Below are positions 26,386 to 34,841 of a DNA stretch of 64,000 bases, in pieces. The stretch lies in NCBI GenBank assembly GCA_020635815.1, contig JACJZB010000002.1:385053-449052 (forward strand), read 5' to 3'. Made by a program: the position numbers and the translations under genes. Under the pieces are notes generated by a model. It had not been told where the DNA came from, did no database searches, and worked only from the letters and a program-made list of their open reading frames with translations. Origin of the DNA: Flavobacteriales bacterium (GTDB taxonomy: Bacteria > Bacteroidota > Bacteroidia > Flavobacteriales_E > Vicingaceae). Within the stretch, counting starts at the first letter, position 1, and every line of letters starts with the position of its first letter.

Positions 26386-28104
26386 TTACAAACTCAATAT
26401 ATAACTATCGAAGGAATTAGTTATTTCAAGTTTCGATTTAAGTCTTGATTTAGATACTTTTACAGAATTTAGGGAAATGTTTTTTAATTCAGCAATTTCT
26501 TTATTGGATAAGCCCATCCTAATCATAACACAAAGGTCTTTTTCTTTTTCATTAAGATCAGGATGTTTATCATTTAGAGTAATAAAAAATTTCATATCAA
26601 TCAGCTCATTGTTCTCATTGACTAAATTTTTTAGTTTATTATGTGCTACACTACTGTTTAGCTCCGCTATAAGCGTCATAATAGATTCTCCTATCTGTTC
26701 TTGAGATTGTTTAACTACTACTTTTAGCTTGTCTAAAATTTGTTTATTAACCTCATGCTTATGTGTAATTTTCATTCCTAAGCTTAATACATCTTGCTTT
26801 TTCAATTCTAAGTCAGACTCAAGTGCTTTGTTTTTATATTTAAGTTGTTTGTAGTATTGAATAACTGCTACTATAAGAAGAAGTATAATTATAAGAATAG
26901 AGCCTAATATTATTTTCAACTTGAACTCATTTTGTGATGCAATTGCAAGCTTATATTTAGTTTCGTTAAGTTTAGCATTAGCTAGTTCATTTTGTGTTTC
27001 GGCTTGAGCTAATATATACCTAGAAATTAAATCATTGCTTTTCAACTCTCTTTTCTTTTCTTCGATCATGTGCAACTGTATCAATTCTCTGTATTTCTTT
27101 ACAAGCTCTTGATATTGCTGATTAGATGCTGTATTAAAAATAGAAGTGAAATCGAGTTGAAACTCGGCAAAGTCAATTTTAGCGTTAATAGACTGTTTGT
27201 TAAGCAATACCTCCATAGCAGCCATATAATTTAACGCCTTTCGTTTGTCTTTCTTTCGTAAAGACACATCAGCTAATAATCTTAATAATCCAAAACTATA
27301 CCTATCATCTTGGAGTGATTTACCATTAGTATTATAATCAATTAACAAGTAATGTTCGGCACTATCTAATTTATTCTTATCAAGATAACACTGACCAATG
27401 TTACCGTTAATGTTATTCATCATAATATTTTGCTCCTGGCTTAGGTTGTTGTTTTTAATATAGGTAATGCTTTTATTAAAGTAAAATATAGCCGAATCAG
27501 CCTGCTTCATTTTATAATAATTCCAGCCGATATTGTTTAAGCTACTCAAAATCCCTATTTTATCTTTTGTTTTTTGAGCAACATTTAATTGACGTTTGTA
27601 GTAAACCATAGAGCTATCAAATAGTTCGTGTTCGATAAAACATCCTGCTATTAACCCGTTTATAATAACTTCATTACCCCTCCCTTCATTAATAGCTTTT
27701 TTTAAGAATTTTACTGAAAGCCCAAAAGATTTTAACTTGGAGAAAGTTATTCCCATTTGCTCATAAAGGTGATATTTGGTTTGCGGTGATAAAGATTTGT
27801 TTTTTTCTAGTTTTAAGAAAACTTGTATTGCTTCTTGATACTTTTCATGTCCGACTAACTTGCTAGCATAGAATATAAGTAACTGTAACTCCTCTTGATT
27901 TTTCGATTTGGTATCTATATCTTTAATCATACTTCGTGAGATTTTCACAATCTCTCGAGGAGTATAATTTGCAGAATCAATCTTTTGAAAATGCTGTCTA
28001 ACAATTTCATTTTCTTCCAAAACATCTTTTGCCTGATTTTGAGCTAATGAAGTGACATAAAGATGGCTAAATAAAAGAAATATTATGACTCTGGTTAAAT
28101 TCAT
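26386..28104 (-). CDS. Membrane-anchored TPR protein with LuxR-like HTH domain
   Basis: Start taken at the ATG at 28104 (572 residues). The product has a signal sequence (MNLTRVIIFLLFSHLYVTSL, then AQ), tetratricopeptide repeats over about residues 70-300, one membrane segment (LGSILIIILLLIVAVIQYY, near residue 405), a coiled coil, and a C-terminal helix-turn-helix of LuxR/GerE type (DLCVMIRMGLSNKEIAEL, LNSVKVSKSRLKSKLEI). This plan, periplasmic TPR sensor with cytosolic HTH, is common in Bacteroidota and is thought to regulate transcription directly. It lies 97 bases upstream of the last secreted-protein gene on the same strand, so control of that block is plausible but inferred. Confidence 0.88.
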   Translation of the reverse strand: MNLTRVIIFLLFSHLYVTSLAQNQAKDVLEENEIVRQHFQKIDSANYTPREIVKISRSMIKDIDTKSKNQEELQLLIFYASKLVGHEKYQEAIQVFLKLEKNKSLSPQTKYHLYEQMGITFSKLKSFGLSVKFLKKAINEGRGNEVIINGLIAGCFIEHELFDSSMVYYKRQLNVAQKTKDKIGILSSLNNIGWNYYKMKQADSAIFYFNKSITYIKNNNLSQEQNIMMNNINGNIGQCYLDKNKLDSAEHYLLIDYNTNGKSLQDDRYSFGLLRLLADVSLRKKDKRKALNYMAAMEVLLNKQSINAKIDFAEFQLDFTSIFNTASNQQYQELVKKYRELIQLHMIEEKKRELKSNDLISRYILAQAETQNELANAKLNETKYKLAIASQNEFKLKIILGSILIIILLLIVAVIQYYKQLKYKNKALESDLELKKQDVLSLGMKITHKHEVNKQILDKLKVVVKQSQEQIGESIMTLIAELNSSVAHNKLKNLVNENNELIDMKFFITLNDKHPDLNEKEKDLCVMIRMGLSNKEIAELKNISLNSVKVSKSRLKSKLEITNSFDSYILSL

Positions 28105-28293
28105 ATTCAAAACTAATTAAAATAAAAAATTTAATAGCCTTATTTTGTAAATAGGATAAATAGGCTTTTATGCCAAAATAATTTAACAAAATAAGAATAT
28201 GAAACGTAAGCTATTTACTTCAAATCAATAAGATAACTCACTAAAATACAAAATTTAGTAATAGGGGGGTGAAAAGGTAAAAATGGTGTGATG

Positions 28294-28464
28294 TTAATGC
28301 TACTATATGTAATGTGCCTTTAGTTTGTTCAATGCTTAAAAGTAATAAATTTTGTGAAGAATCACCCCTCTCAGTCTCCCCTCAAGGGGAGAAGTTTCCT
28401 CCCTTGAGACTCCGAATATATTCGGACTGATTAAGGTGGGTGAATAAAAAGCACTAGCAAAAAT
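28294..28464 (+). repeat. Dispersed intergenic repeat, copy 1
   Basis: The 171-bp sequence matches 63777-63932 almost throughout (shared blocks include actatatgtaat, gcttaaaagtaat, aggggagaagtttcctccc, ttaaggtgggtgaataaaaa). It contains nested hairpins (ctcccc/ggggag). Copy 1 also has a 16-bp perfect palindrome, tccgaatatattcgga (28411-28426), where copy 2 has a short gggagga arm. No coding potential. Similar GC-richer palindromic units occur in other Bacteroidota genomes, from memory. Confidence 0.9.
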
Positions 28465-28615
28465 GGAGGCACAAAAGTCAGTCCGTTTAAATGGCTTGGT
28501 AGTCCAAGTATTGCTGGCACAAAATCCAGCGCTAAATTTTAACGACAAGAAAAGCTACAAAAATGCACGAATGTCCGGCTTAAAAATCGGTCTTTTGGGA
28601 TTAAATCTGCAATAG
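28463..28615 (+). CDS. Possible small protein of 50 residues (weak)
   Basis: An ATG-to-TAG frame of 50 codons starts at the very end of the dispersed repeat (MEAQKSVRLNGLVVQVLLAQ at its start, ending in KIGLLGLNLQ). Base composition is less AT-rich than the surrounding spacer. No ribosome site, promoter or homologue is known to me. It may be a fragment of an older gene or of the repeat element rather than a gene. Confidence 0.2.
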   Translation: MEAQKSVRLNGLVVQVLLAQNPALNFNDKKSYKNARMSGLKIGLLGLNLQ

Positions 28616-28626
28616 TTTACAACTTC

Positions 28627-28654
28627 CGAATAAACAACACATGTTGTTTATTCG
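28627..28654 (-). terminator. Perfect 12-bp hairpin downstream of scoB
   Basis: cgaataaacaac and gttgtttattcg form a perfect stem around the loop acat, 12 bases after the scoB stop on the minus strand. There is no T run, so termination is probable from position only. Confidence 0.55.
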
Positions 28655-28666
28655 CACTATATATAT

Positions 28667-29323
28667 TTAATCTAACCTCATTTCTGGCACATGGTCTGGT
28701 ACAATCAAAGTACCTTCTGTGGCAGCTTTAATTTCTTCAACACTAACTCCAGGAGCTCTTTCTACTAAGTGGAAAGCACCTTCTTTAACATCTAAAACAG
28801 CTAAATTGGTAACAACTTTAGTTACACAACCAACACCCGTTAAAGGTAAAGAGCATGTTTTTAATAATTTACTTTCTCCTTTTTTGTTGGTGTGCATCAT
28901 CGCTACAATAATATTTTTTGCAGAAGCTACTAAATCCATTGCACCCCCCATTCCCTTTACCATCATTCCGGGTATTTTCCAGTTAGCAATATCTCCGTTT
29001 TGAGCAACTTCCATTGCTCCTAAAACGGTTAACTGCACATGCTGTCCTCTAATCATGGCAAAACTCGTTGCAGAATCAAAAATGGAAGCTCCAGGTTGTA
29101 AAGTCACAGTTTGTTTACCTGCATTTATCATGTCGGCATCTTCCTCTCCATCAAAAGGGAAAGGCCCCATGCCTAAAATTCCATTTTCCGATTGAAATTC
29201 TACTGTAATTCCTTTTGGAACGTAGTTGGCAACTAAAGTAGGAATACCTATTCCTAAATTTACATACCATCCATCTCTTAATTCTTGTGCAATACGTTTT
29301 GCTATTCCTGTTTTATCTAACAT
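28667..29323 (-). CDS. scoB: 3-oxoacid (succinyl-CoA:acetoacetate) CoA-transferase subunit B
   Basis: Subunit B of the cytosolic enzyme that moves CoA between succinyl-CoA and acetoacetate, used in ketone-body and branched amino acid breakdown. The 218-residue length is normal. Family motifs are LRDGWYVNLGIGIPTLVANY, the active-site glutamate region QSENGILGMGPFP, GAMEVAQNGDIANWKIPGMM and KGMGGAMDLV. The A subunit lies upstream on the same strand but is separated by a four-helix-bundle gene, whereas scoA and scoB normally touch or overlap. Confidence 0.95.
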   Translation of the reverse strand: MLDKTGIAKRIAQELRDGWYVNLGIGIPTLVANYVPKGITVEFQSENGILGMGPFPFDGEEDADMINAGKQTVTLQPGASIFDSATSFAMIRGQHVQLTVLGAMEVAQNGDIANWKIPGMMVKGMGGAMDLVASAKNIIVAMMHTNKKGESKLLKTCSLPLTGVGCVTKVVTNLAVLDVKEGAFHLVERAPGVSVEEIKAATEGTLIVPDHVPEMRLD

Positions 29324-29332
29324 CTTATTTAA

Positions 29333-29357
29333 TTTGAAAATTTGAAAATTTGAAAAA
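29333..29357. repeat. Short tandem repeat (tttgaaaat)x3
   Basis: Three near-perfect 9-bp units lie between scoB and the four-helix-bundle gene. A related but less regular run (ttttcaaattctcaaatc, 29714-29741) lies on the other side of that gene. Confidence 0.75.
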
Positions 29358-29358
29358 A

Positions 29359-29712
29359 TTATTTCTTCTTGCTTGAGGAGATAATTTTCGAAATAATCAA
29401 ATGTATAGTATTTAGTTTTTTAAATAATTCCTCATTTGGACTTGGATAATGTTTTGATTCTTTACACAACATAAGCCAAAATAGAAGTTCATCCGTTTCT
29501 TTTGCTGAAATTTTAAATTTATGGATAAAATCTGCTTTACTTTCTGCATTTTGAGCCTCTCTAATGTTAGCTCCTATTGAAGTTCCACTTCTAAATATTT
29601 GTGAAGCCATCTCAAAACGATTTAACGCTCTAATCTCTTCTGAAAAAGCAATAATTTCTAGTGCAAAATCAAATGTTAAATTAACTATTAAGTTGTCTTT
29701 ATCGTTTCTCAT
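29359..29712 (-). CDS. Four-helix-bundle protein (23S rRNA intervening-sequence protein family)
   Basis: The 117-residue product fits the small four-helix-bundle family first seen in 23S rRNA intervening sequences: an early FDFALEIIAFSEEIRAL helix, FEMASQIFRSGTSIGANIRE with the family core S-GANI-EA, and a FIHKFKISAKETDELLFWL helix. Its function is not established; scattered copies are frequent in Bacteroidota. It is inserted between scoA and scoB in the same orientation. Short tttgaaaa-type repeats flank it on both sides, which suggests it arrived as a unit. It is not next to an rRNA gene here. Confidence 0.9.
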   Translation of the reverse strand: MRNDKDNLIVNLTFDFALEIIAFSEEIRALNRFEMASQIFRSGTSIGANIREAQNAESKADFIHKFKISAKETDELLFWLMLCKESKHYPSPNEELFKKLNTIHLIISKIISSSKKK

Positions 29713-29745
29713 TTTTCAAATTCTCAAATCAAAACATTTTCAAAT

Positions 29746-30447
29746 TTATTTAGAGCGAACTGTTCGTTGTTCAATTCTTTTCTCATAATCAGTTCCTTGG
29801 AAAATACGTTGCACAAATATTCCTGGCGTATGAATAAAATTTGGGTCTAATTCCCCTTCTGGAACTAACTCTTCTACCTCAGCAATGGTAATTTTACCAG
29901 CTGTAGCCATTGGTTGATTAAAATTTCGGGCAGTGCCTTTATAAATTAAGTTGCCTGCTGTATCGCCTTTCCAAGCTTTAACAATGGCAAAATCAGCAGT
30001 TAATGCTTCTTCTAAAATATGTGGTTTACCATTGTAAACTCTCACTTCTTTTCCTTCAGCTACTTCGGTTCCATAACCTGCAGGTGTAAAAAAAGCAGGA
30101 ATTCCAGCTCCTCCAGCTCTACATTTTTCTGCTAAAGTACCTTGTGGAGTTAATTCAACCTCTAACTCTCCACTTAACATTTGACGTTCAAATTCTTTAT
30201 TTTCTCCAACATAAGAAGAAATCATTTTTTTGATTTGCTTTTTTTGCAATAAAAGACCTAATCCAAAATCATCAACTCCAGCATTGTTAGAAATACAGGT
30301 TAGCCCTTTTACATTCATGTTTACCAATTCTGTAATACAGTTTTCAGGAATTCCACATAAGCCAAAACCACCTAACATTAAGGTCATGTTGTCTTTGATG
30401 TCTTTTGTTGCTTCTTTGGCATTCGCCACTACTTTATTTATCGCCAT
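29746..30447 (-). CDS. scoA: 3-oxoacid (succinyl-CoA:acetoacetate) CoA-transferase subunit A
   Basis: Subunit A of the same CoA-transferase. The 233 residues show the usual motifs: MLGGFGLCGIPENCITELV (glycine-rich, CoA site), CISNNAGVDDFGLG, GGAGIPAFFTPAGYGTEVAE and KGDTAGNLIYKGTARNFN. It is 298 bases upstream of scoB, an unusual separation caused by the inserted four-helix-bundle gene. The PBP1A gene ends only 10 bases before its start, so scoA may be read from the gldH/PBP promoter region. Confidence 0.95.
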   Translation of the reverse strand: MAINKVVANAKEATKDIKDNMTLMLGGFGLCGIPENCITELVNMNVKGLTCISNNAGVDDFGLGLLLQKKQIKKMISSYVGENKEFERQMLSGELEVELTPQGTLAEKCRAGGAGIPAFFTPAGYGTEVAEGKEVRVYNGKPHILEEALTADFAIVKAWKGDTAGNLIYKGTARNFNQPMATAGKITIAEVEELVPEGELDPNFIHTPGIFVQRIFQGTDYEKRIEQRTVRSK

Positions 30448-30457
30448 AATTTATTTT

Positions 30458-32929
30458 TTAATATGGTACATCATCGTTATAACCTCCACCAACAGAATTA
30501 CCTAAATTGTATTTTATACAATCTAATTCTATGGTTAATGGTTTTTCTGGTTTTTCAAAATCTCTATCAGGATAATTTAACTTTTTATCAGCCTTTACTT
30601 TTTGCATGTAATACCCCCAAACAGGTAAAGCTGTATTTGCTCCTTGCCCCATAACGGTTGAGGTAAAACGAATAGCTCTTTCATCGGCACCAACCCAAAC
30701 TCCAGTAACTAAATCAGGAGTTATGCCCATAAACCAACCATCAGAGTTGTTTTGTGTTGTACCTGTTTTAGCAGCTATTGGGTACCTGTGTCCAACATAC
30801 GGTCTGGATTCTGAGACTGAGCCTCTTAATCTCATTCCTGTTCCAGAGGTGTACATCGGCGATTTTCCTTTCGATTTTCTTAAATCACCAATGCATTTAT
30901 TGTATTCTCCGTCAACCACCCCTTTCATTAAATCAAGCATTACATAAGCAGTTTCTTCGCTCATGGCTTCGTTGGTTTTTGGTTTAAAATCAACAATCAC
31001 ATTTCCATGTTTATCCTCTATTCTGGTGTACATGCTTGGCTCTATCCAAACTCCTTTGTTTGCTAAAGAAGCATTTGCTCCAACCATTTCATAAACACTA
31101 ATATCGGCAACACCCAAACACAAGGAAGGAACTGGGTCAAGATGACTTGTTATTCCCATTGCTCTTGCTTGGTCAATTACTGCTTGAGGTCCAAATTGTT
31201 TCATTATCCATGCTGTAATGGTATTCATAGAGTTTGCTAAAGCATATTTTAATGAAACATTACAGCCGCTTGAACCATCAGAGTTTTTAGGCGTCCAATC
31301 TTTTAAAAGTCCAAACTCTCCTTTATGAAAGGTATAACGAGTATCGGTTACTTCATGACAAGGAGAATACCCATTTTGTATGGCTGTAGAATAAACAAAA
31401 GGTTTAAAGGTAGAACCAACTTGACGAGTACTGGTAACGTGGTCGTAAGCAAAGTTCTGATAATTAACTCCTCCAACCCAAGCTTTAATGTATCCTGTGT
31501 GAGGGTCAACAGACATTAAACCTGTGTGCAAAAATGTTTTGTAGTATTTTAAAGAATCGTTTGGCGATAATAAGGTGTCAATTTCCCCTTCGTGAGAAAA
31601 AACTTCCATCTTAATTTTTTTATCAAATACAATAGGAATTGAATCTAATGGAAAAACTTTCCTTTTATTTCCACAATCTTCAGCTTGACAAACATAAAAA
31701 TTACCTTCTTTTTTAATTATTTTTCCTCTTCTACCACAGTTTTCACATTCTTGACCAGCTAAGATTCTGTAACGAGGTGTATTTGTCATAGCAGCCTCCA
31801 TAATGGAAGTATATTGCTTTTCAGATATTCCGTTACGCCCTCCATCGTAAGGATAACGAACAGTTCTAACTTTAGCAAGATAATTACTAAATTGTCCTTG
31901 AAGGGTTTTTGCAATATATTCGTTTACAGCCCATTCAGCATATTTTTGCATTCTTGAATTTAGAGTAGTATGAATTTTTAATCCATCTTTATAGATATTG
32001 TAAGGAGTTCCATCTTTTTTAGCATAAATATAATTTCCTTCTTCATCTTTTGAGTCAAACAAATCTTGCAATTTTAATCGAAGCGTTTCTCTAAAGTAAG
32101 GAGCTATCCCTTCTTTGTGGTCAACAACTTTATAATCTAACGTAATTGGCAGCACTCGCAACGAATCGTATTCTTGTTGATTGATTAATTTGCTTCTTTT
32201 CATTTGTGCAAAAACCACTTCTCTCCGTTTCATTGCATTTTCTGGAAAACGTTTAGGATTGTATAAAGATGGGTTTTTAGCCATTCCAACTAAAACAGCA
32301 GCTTCTTCAAGGTTTAAATCTTTTGGATTTTTGTTAAAATAAACGTTACTGGCTGACTTAATACCAACGGCATTATAAATAAAATCGAACTTGTTGTAAT
32401 ACATTACAATAATTTCGTTTTTTGTGTATCGTTTCTCCAATTCAACAGCTAAAATCCACTCTTGTAACTTTTGTCCTATCCGTTGTAGTTTACTTTGAGC
32501 AGGTTCATTAAACATCATTTTTGCCAATTGCTGTGTAATGGTACTCGCTCCACCAGCACTCCCTAAATTCACAACAGCTCTCATTAAACCTCTAAAATCA
32601 ATTCCTGAATGACTTCTAAAACGTTCGTCTTCAGTAGCTATTAAAGCATCAACTAAAAATGGAGATAATTCTTCAAACTTTACGTTGGTTCTATTTTCTT
32701 TAAAATATTTACCTATCATTTTCCCATCGGCGGTAAATATTTCTGATGCTAAATTGCTTTTAGGGTTTTCTAATTCTTCTAACGATGGAAGTGGGTCAAA
32801 ACCTAACGAGCCCGTTTTTGCAGCCCACATGGTTATAAAAAATACGAAGAATGGAAGCACAACAACGAACACCCATGTAAGAATAACCCACTTAAATACG
32901 CTTGGTTTGTTATCTTGTTTTTTAGCCAT
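30458..32929 (-). CDS. Class A penicillin-binding protein (PBP1A-like) with a Cys4 insertion
   Basis: The bifunctional peptidoglycan synthase of 823 residues is anchored by one membrane segment (about 12-36). The glycosyltransferase domain has the catalytic glutamate E100 in ALIATEDERFRSHSGID and STITQQLAKMMF. The transpeptidase domain has S506-TF-K509, S567-M-N569 and K721-T-G723, all intact. Between the domains, at residues 393-420, there is an insertion with CENC (395, 398) and CQAEDC (414, 419), the spacing of a small zinc-ribbon or rubredoxin-like knuckle. I do not recall it in other class A PBPs. It overlaps gldH by one base at its start and is followed by scoA. Confidence 0.94.
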   Translation of the reverse strand: MAKKQDNKPSVFKWVILTWVFVVVLPFFVFFITMWAAKTGSLGFDPLPSLEELENPKSNLASEIFTADGKMIGKYFKENRTNVKFEELSPFLVDALIATEDERFRSHSGIDFRGLMRAVVNLGSAGGASTITQQLAKMMFNEPAQSKLQRIGQKLQEWILAVELEKRYTKNEIIVMYYNKFDFIYNAVGIKSASNVYFNKNPKDLNLEEAAVLVGMAKNPSLYNPKRFPENAMKRREVVFAQMKRSKLINQQEYDSLRVLPITLDYKVVDHKEGIAPYFRETLRLKLQDLFDSKDEEGNYIYAKKDGTPYNIYKDGLKIHTTLNSRMQKYAEWAVNEYIAKTLQGQFSNYLAKVRTVRYPYDGGRNGISEKQYTSIMEAAMTNTPRYRILAGQECENCGRRGKIIKKEGNFYVCQAEDCGNKRKVFPLDSIPIVFDKKIKMEVFSHEGEIDTLLSPNDSLKYYKTFLHTGLMSVDPHTGYIKAWVGGVNYQNFAYDHVTSTRQVGSTFKPFVYSTAIQNGYSPCHEVTDTRYTFHKGEFGLLKDWTPKNSDGSSGCNVSLKYALANSMNTITAWIMKQFGPQAVIDQARAMGITSHLDPVPSLCLGVADISVYEMVGANASLANKGVWIEPSMYTRIEDKHGNVIVDFKPKTNEAMSEETAYVMLDLMKGVVDGEYNKCIGDLRKSKGKSPMYTSGTGMRLRGSVSESRPYVGHRYPIAAKTGTTQNNSDGWFMGITPDLVTGVWVGADERAIRFTSTVMGQGANTALPVWGYYMQKVKADKKLNYPDRDFEKPEKPLTIELDCIKYNLGNSVGGGYNDDVPY

Positions 32930-33432
32930 TAATTATCTTTTCTTTCAATTCGTAAACCTAAATCTGTTATACCTTCCAACCCATTTTCTACACGCATAGC
33001 TTGTTCGTATGTAAAAGTATAATTTCCTGATTGAGCAAATTTAAAACCGCCAATATAAGGAAGTCTTAAGTCCCATAAATCGCCCACGCCTTTTCCGAGC
33101 CACTTTCCACGTTTATCTGCCAAAACACAGTTTACAGTATCTGTACTCATACCACCATCCGGCCCTTGAATGGTTACAAATAAATAGAGATTACTGTAAG
33201 GGTAATTCCCTTTATTTCTAACATTAATGTATAGGTTATGAGCGTTAGTTGTATCTGTTACTTCTACCGTAAATTTTGCTAAGTTTTCTTTTTTCCAAAC
33301 TCCATTTTCAACCTCAATATACTGTTCAAACATTTTATTGCTGTCGCAAGAAAAAAGAAAAAGACAAACCAATGTAATTGCAAAGAATGATTTTGGTCGA
33401 TTTAAAAAAGTATGCAGTTGTTTAAAAGGCAT
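32929..33432 (-). CDS. gldH: Gliding motility lipoprotein GldH
   Basis: The 167-residue product is a lipoprotein (LVCLFLFSCDSN, lipidated at C29) with the GldH pattern: VENGVWKKENLAKFTVEV, NLYINVRNKGNYPYSNLYLF, LADKRGKWLGKGVGDLWD and GNYTFTYEQAMRVENGLEGI. GldH is one of the lipoproteins needed for gliding in Flavobacterium johnsoniae; its exact task is unresolved. The gene lies between ricT (2-base gap upstream) and PBP1A (one-base overlap), an order I recall from other Flavobacteriia. It supports a T9SS/gliding apparatus in this organism. Confidence 0.92.
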   Translation of the reverse strand: MPFKQLHTFLNRPKSFFAITLVCLFLFSCDSNKMFEQYIEVENGVWKKENLAKFTVEVTDTTNAHNLYINVRNKGNYPYSNLYLFVTIQGPDGGMSTDTVNCVLADKRGKWLGKGVGDLWDLRLPYIGGFKFAQSGNYTFTYEQAMRVENGLEGITDLGLRIERKDN

Positions 33433-33434
33433 GT

Positions 33435-34721
33435 TTAACTTTTTTCGGGTTTTGAGTTGTTTCTATTATTGTTGTTATTGTTTGGTTTTCTATTTTTATT
33501 TGGTCTTTTCCCTTTATTGTTTCCTCCTGCATTTTGAGGAGTTTTAGGTTTGTTTTCGTTGCCGTTTGAGTTATTATTCGGTTTTCTATTGTTGTTCTTT
33601 TTGCGTTTGTTTTTATTGCCAGATCCTTTTGGTTTGTCAAAACGTGTTAAACTATCTTGACCAACAACATTTTCGTAGTTTGGCTGTTTAACTTCAATTA
33701 CTTTTTCCACAAAATCCATCAAATCTTGCGGTTCTTTTCCTTCTTTGTTAAGTGCAAGAATTTCGTTTACGCGCTCAACTTTTAACTCAATAAACCGAAT
33801 AGGTTCACTTTCGTAAGAGTACCACATTAATCCCTTAAAGATGTCCATTTTTCTAAAAAAGGCTCTTCCTTTTGCAGTTTTAAGTTTGATGTTGTTATCA
33901 GGAAATACTTTTAAAGCGTCAACATAACTATCCAACTCGTAATTTAAACAACATTTTAATTTACCACATTGACCAGCCAATTTTTGTGGGTTTAAAGAAA
34001 GTTGTTGGTAGCGAGCTGCTGAGGTTGAAACTGATCTAAAATCGGTAAGCCAAGTAGAACAGCATAGTTCTCTTCCACAAGAACCAATACCACCTAAACG
34101 GCTTGCTTCTTGGCGGACACCTATCTGTTTCATTTCAATTCTTACCTTAAATTGTTCGGCAAGTTTTTTAATTAATTCTCTAAAATCAACTCTCGATTCA
34201 GCGGTATAATAAAAAATAGCTTTTGTTTTATCTCCTTGATATTCAACGTCACTAATTTTCATTTGAAGCCCTTGTTCAATAGCTATGGTTCTGGCTTTGT
34301 ACATGGTTTCTTTCTCAAGGTTTTGGGCTTCAAACCATTTGTCGATGTCGCCTTTTTTGGCTAAACGATATATTTTTTTAACGTCTTCAGAGTCAAATGC
34401 GACTTTATTTTTTCGCATTTGCTTTTTTACTAATTCTCCTGTTAATGAAATGGTACCAATATCATGTCCAGACATCGCTTCAACAGCTACAACATCTCCT
34501 ACATTTAAACTTAAATCGTCAACATTTCTATAAAATTCTTTTCGGCTATTCTTAAATCGTACCTCAACACAATCAAACATTTTCTGCCCGTGAGGAAGTT
34601 CTATATCTTTAAGCCAATCGTGAACAGTTAATTTATAGCTACTACACGACCCACTTTTACTACATCCTCCTCTGTCAGCTGAGCCACAACCTCCTTCAGA
34701 ACCACAACTACTACAACCCAT
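33435..34721 (-). CDS. ricT: RicT-like PSP1 domain protein
   Basis: The 428-residue cytosolic protein has a Cys-rich N terminus (seven Cys in the first 28 residues), a PSP1 domain with conserved cysteines in IGSCGRELCCSTWL and LAGQCGKLKCCLNYELDSY, and an unstructured Asn/Lys/Arg-rich tail from about residue 365 to the end. In Bacillus RicT and partners carry Fe-S clusters and act in RNA processing; the role in Bacteroidota is not defined. The poly-Asn/Lys tail is typical for this phylum but low in information. A TATATTTG box at 34780-34787 suggests its own promoter. It leads the run ricT-gldH-PBP1A. Confidence 0.9.
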   Translation of the reverse strand: MGCSSCGSEGGCGSADRGGCSKSGSCSSYKLTVHDWLKDIELPHGQKMFDCVEVRFKNSRKEFYRNVDDLSLNVGDVVAVEAMSGHDIGTISLTGELVKKQMRKNKVAFDSEDVKKIYRLAKKGDIDKWFEAQNLEKETMYKARTIAIEQGLQMKISDVEYQGDKTKAIFYYTAESRVDFRELIKKLAEQFKVRIEMKQIGVRQEASRLGGIGSCGRELCCSTWLTDFRSVSTSAARYQQLSLNPQKLAGQCGKLKCCLNYELDSYVDALKVFPDNNIKLKTAKGRAFFRKMDIFKGLMWYSYESEPIRFIELKVERVNEILALNKEGKEPQDLMDFVEKVIEVKQPNYENVVGQDSLTRFDKPKGSGNKNKRKKNNNRKPNNNSNGNENKPKTPQNAGGNNKGKRPNKNRKPNNNNNNRNNSKPEKS

Positions 34722-34736
34722 ATTTATATATCTTAA

Positions 34737-34751
34737 ACAGCTAAAAGCTGT
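34737..34751 (-). promoter_or_regulatory. Small hairpin in the ricT leader
   Basis: acagct and agctgt form a 6-bp stem with a 3-base loop, between the putative ricT promoter and start codon. Its meaning is unclear. Confidence 0.3.
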
Positions 34752-34779
34752 GCTTGTTTTTACTAAAAATCTTAATTAA

Positions 34780-34787
34780 CAAATATA
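34780..34787 (-). promoter_or_regulatory. -7-like box (TATATTTG) for ricT
   Basis: On the minus strand TATATTTG fits TAnnTTTG exactly and lies 58 bases before the ricT ATG, inside the holB-ricT gap. Confidence 0.5.
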
Positions 34788-34841
34788 CTATTCTTAATCG
34801 AAACTTTTATTTCTAGAAAATTATTGTGTGGGAGTTTTTGT

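Larger units (their letters stand above)
28105..28666. other. About 560-bp intergenic stretch with a dispersed repeat, a small ORF and a hairpin
   Basis: From left to right this stretch holds AT-rich sequence without features (28116-28293), copy 1 of a dispersed repeat (28294-28464), a possible 50-codon frame (28463-28615) and a perfect hairpin (28627-28654). No larger gene is supported. Confidence 0.7.

Noticed and set aside
28336..28548. Minus-strand frame of 70 codons across the dispersed repeat
   Set aside because: It spans the repeat hairpins and the palindrome, and its sequence follows from the repeat rather than from a protein constraint.
29359..29712. rRNA intervening sequence
   Set aside because: The encoded protein belongs to that family, but there is no 23S rRNA sequence around it.
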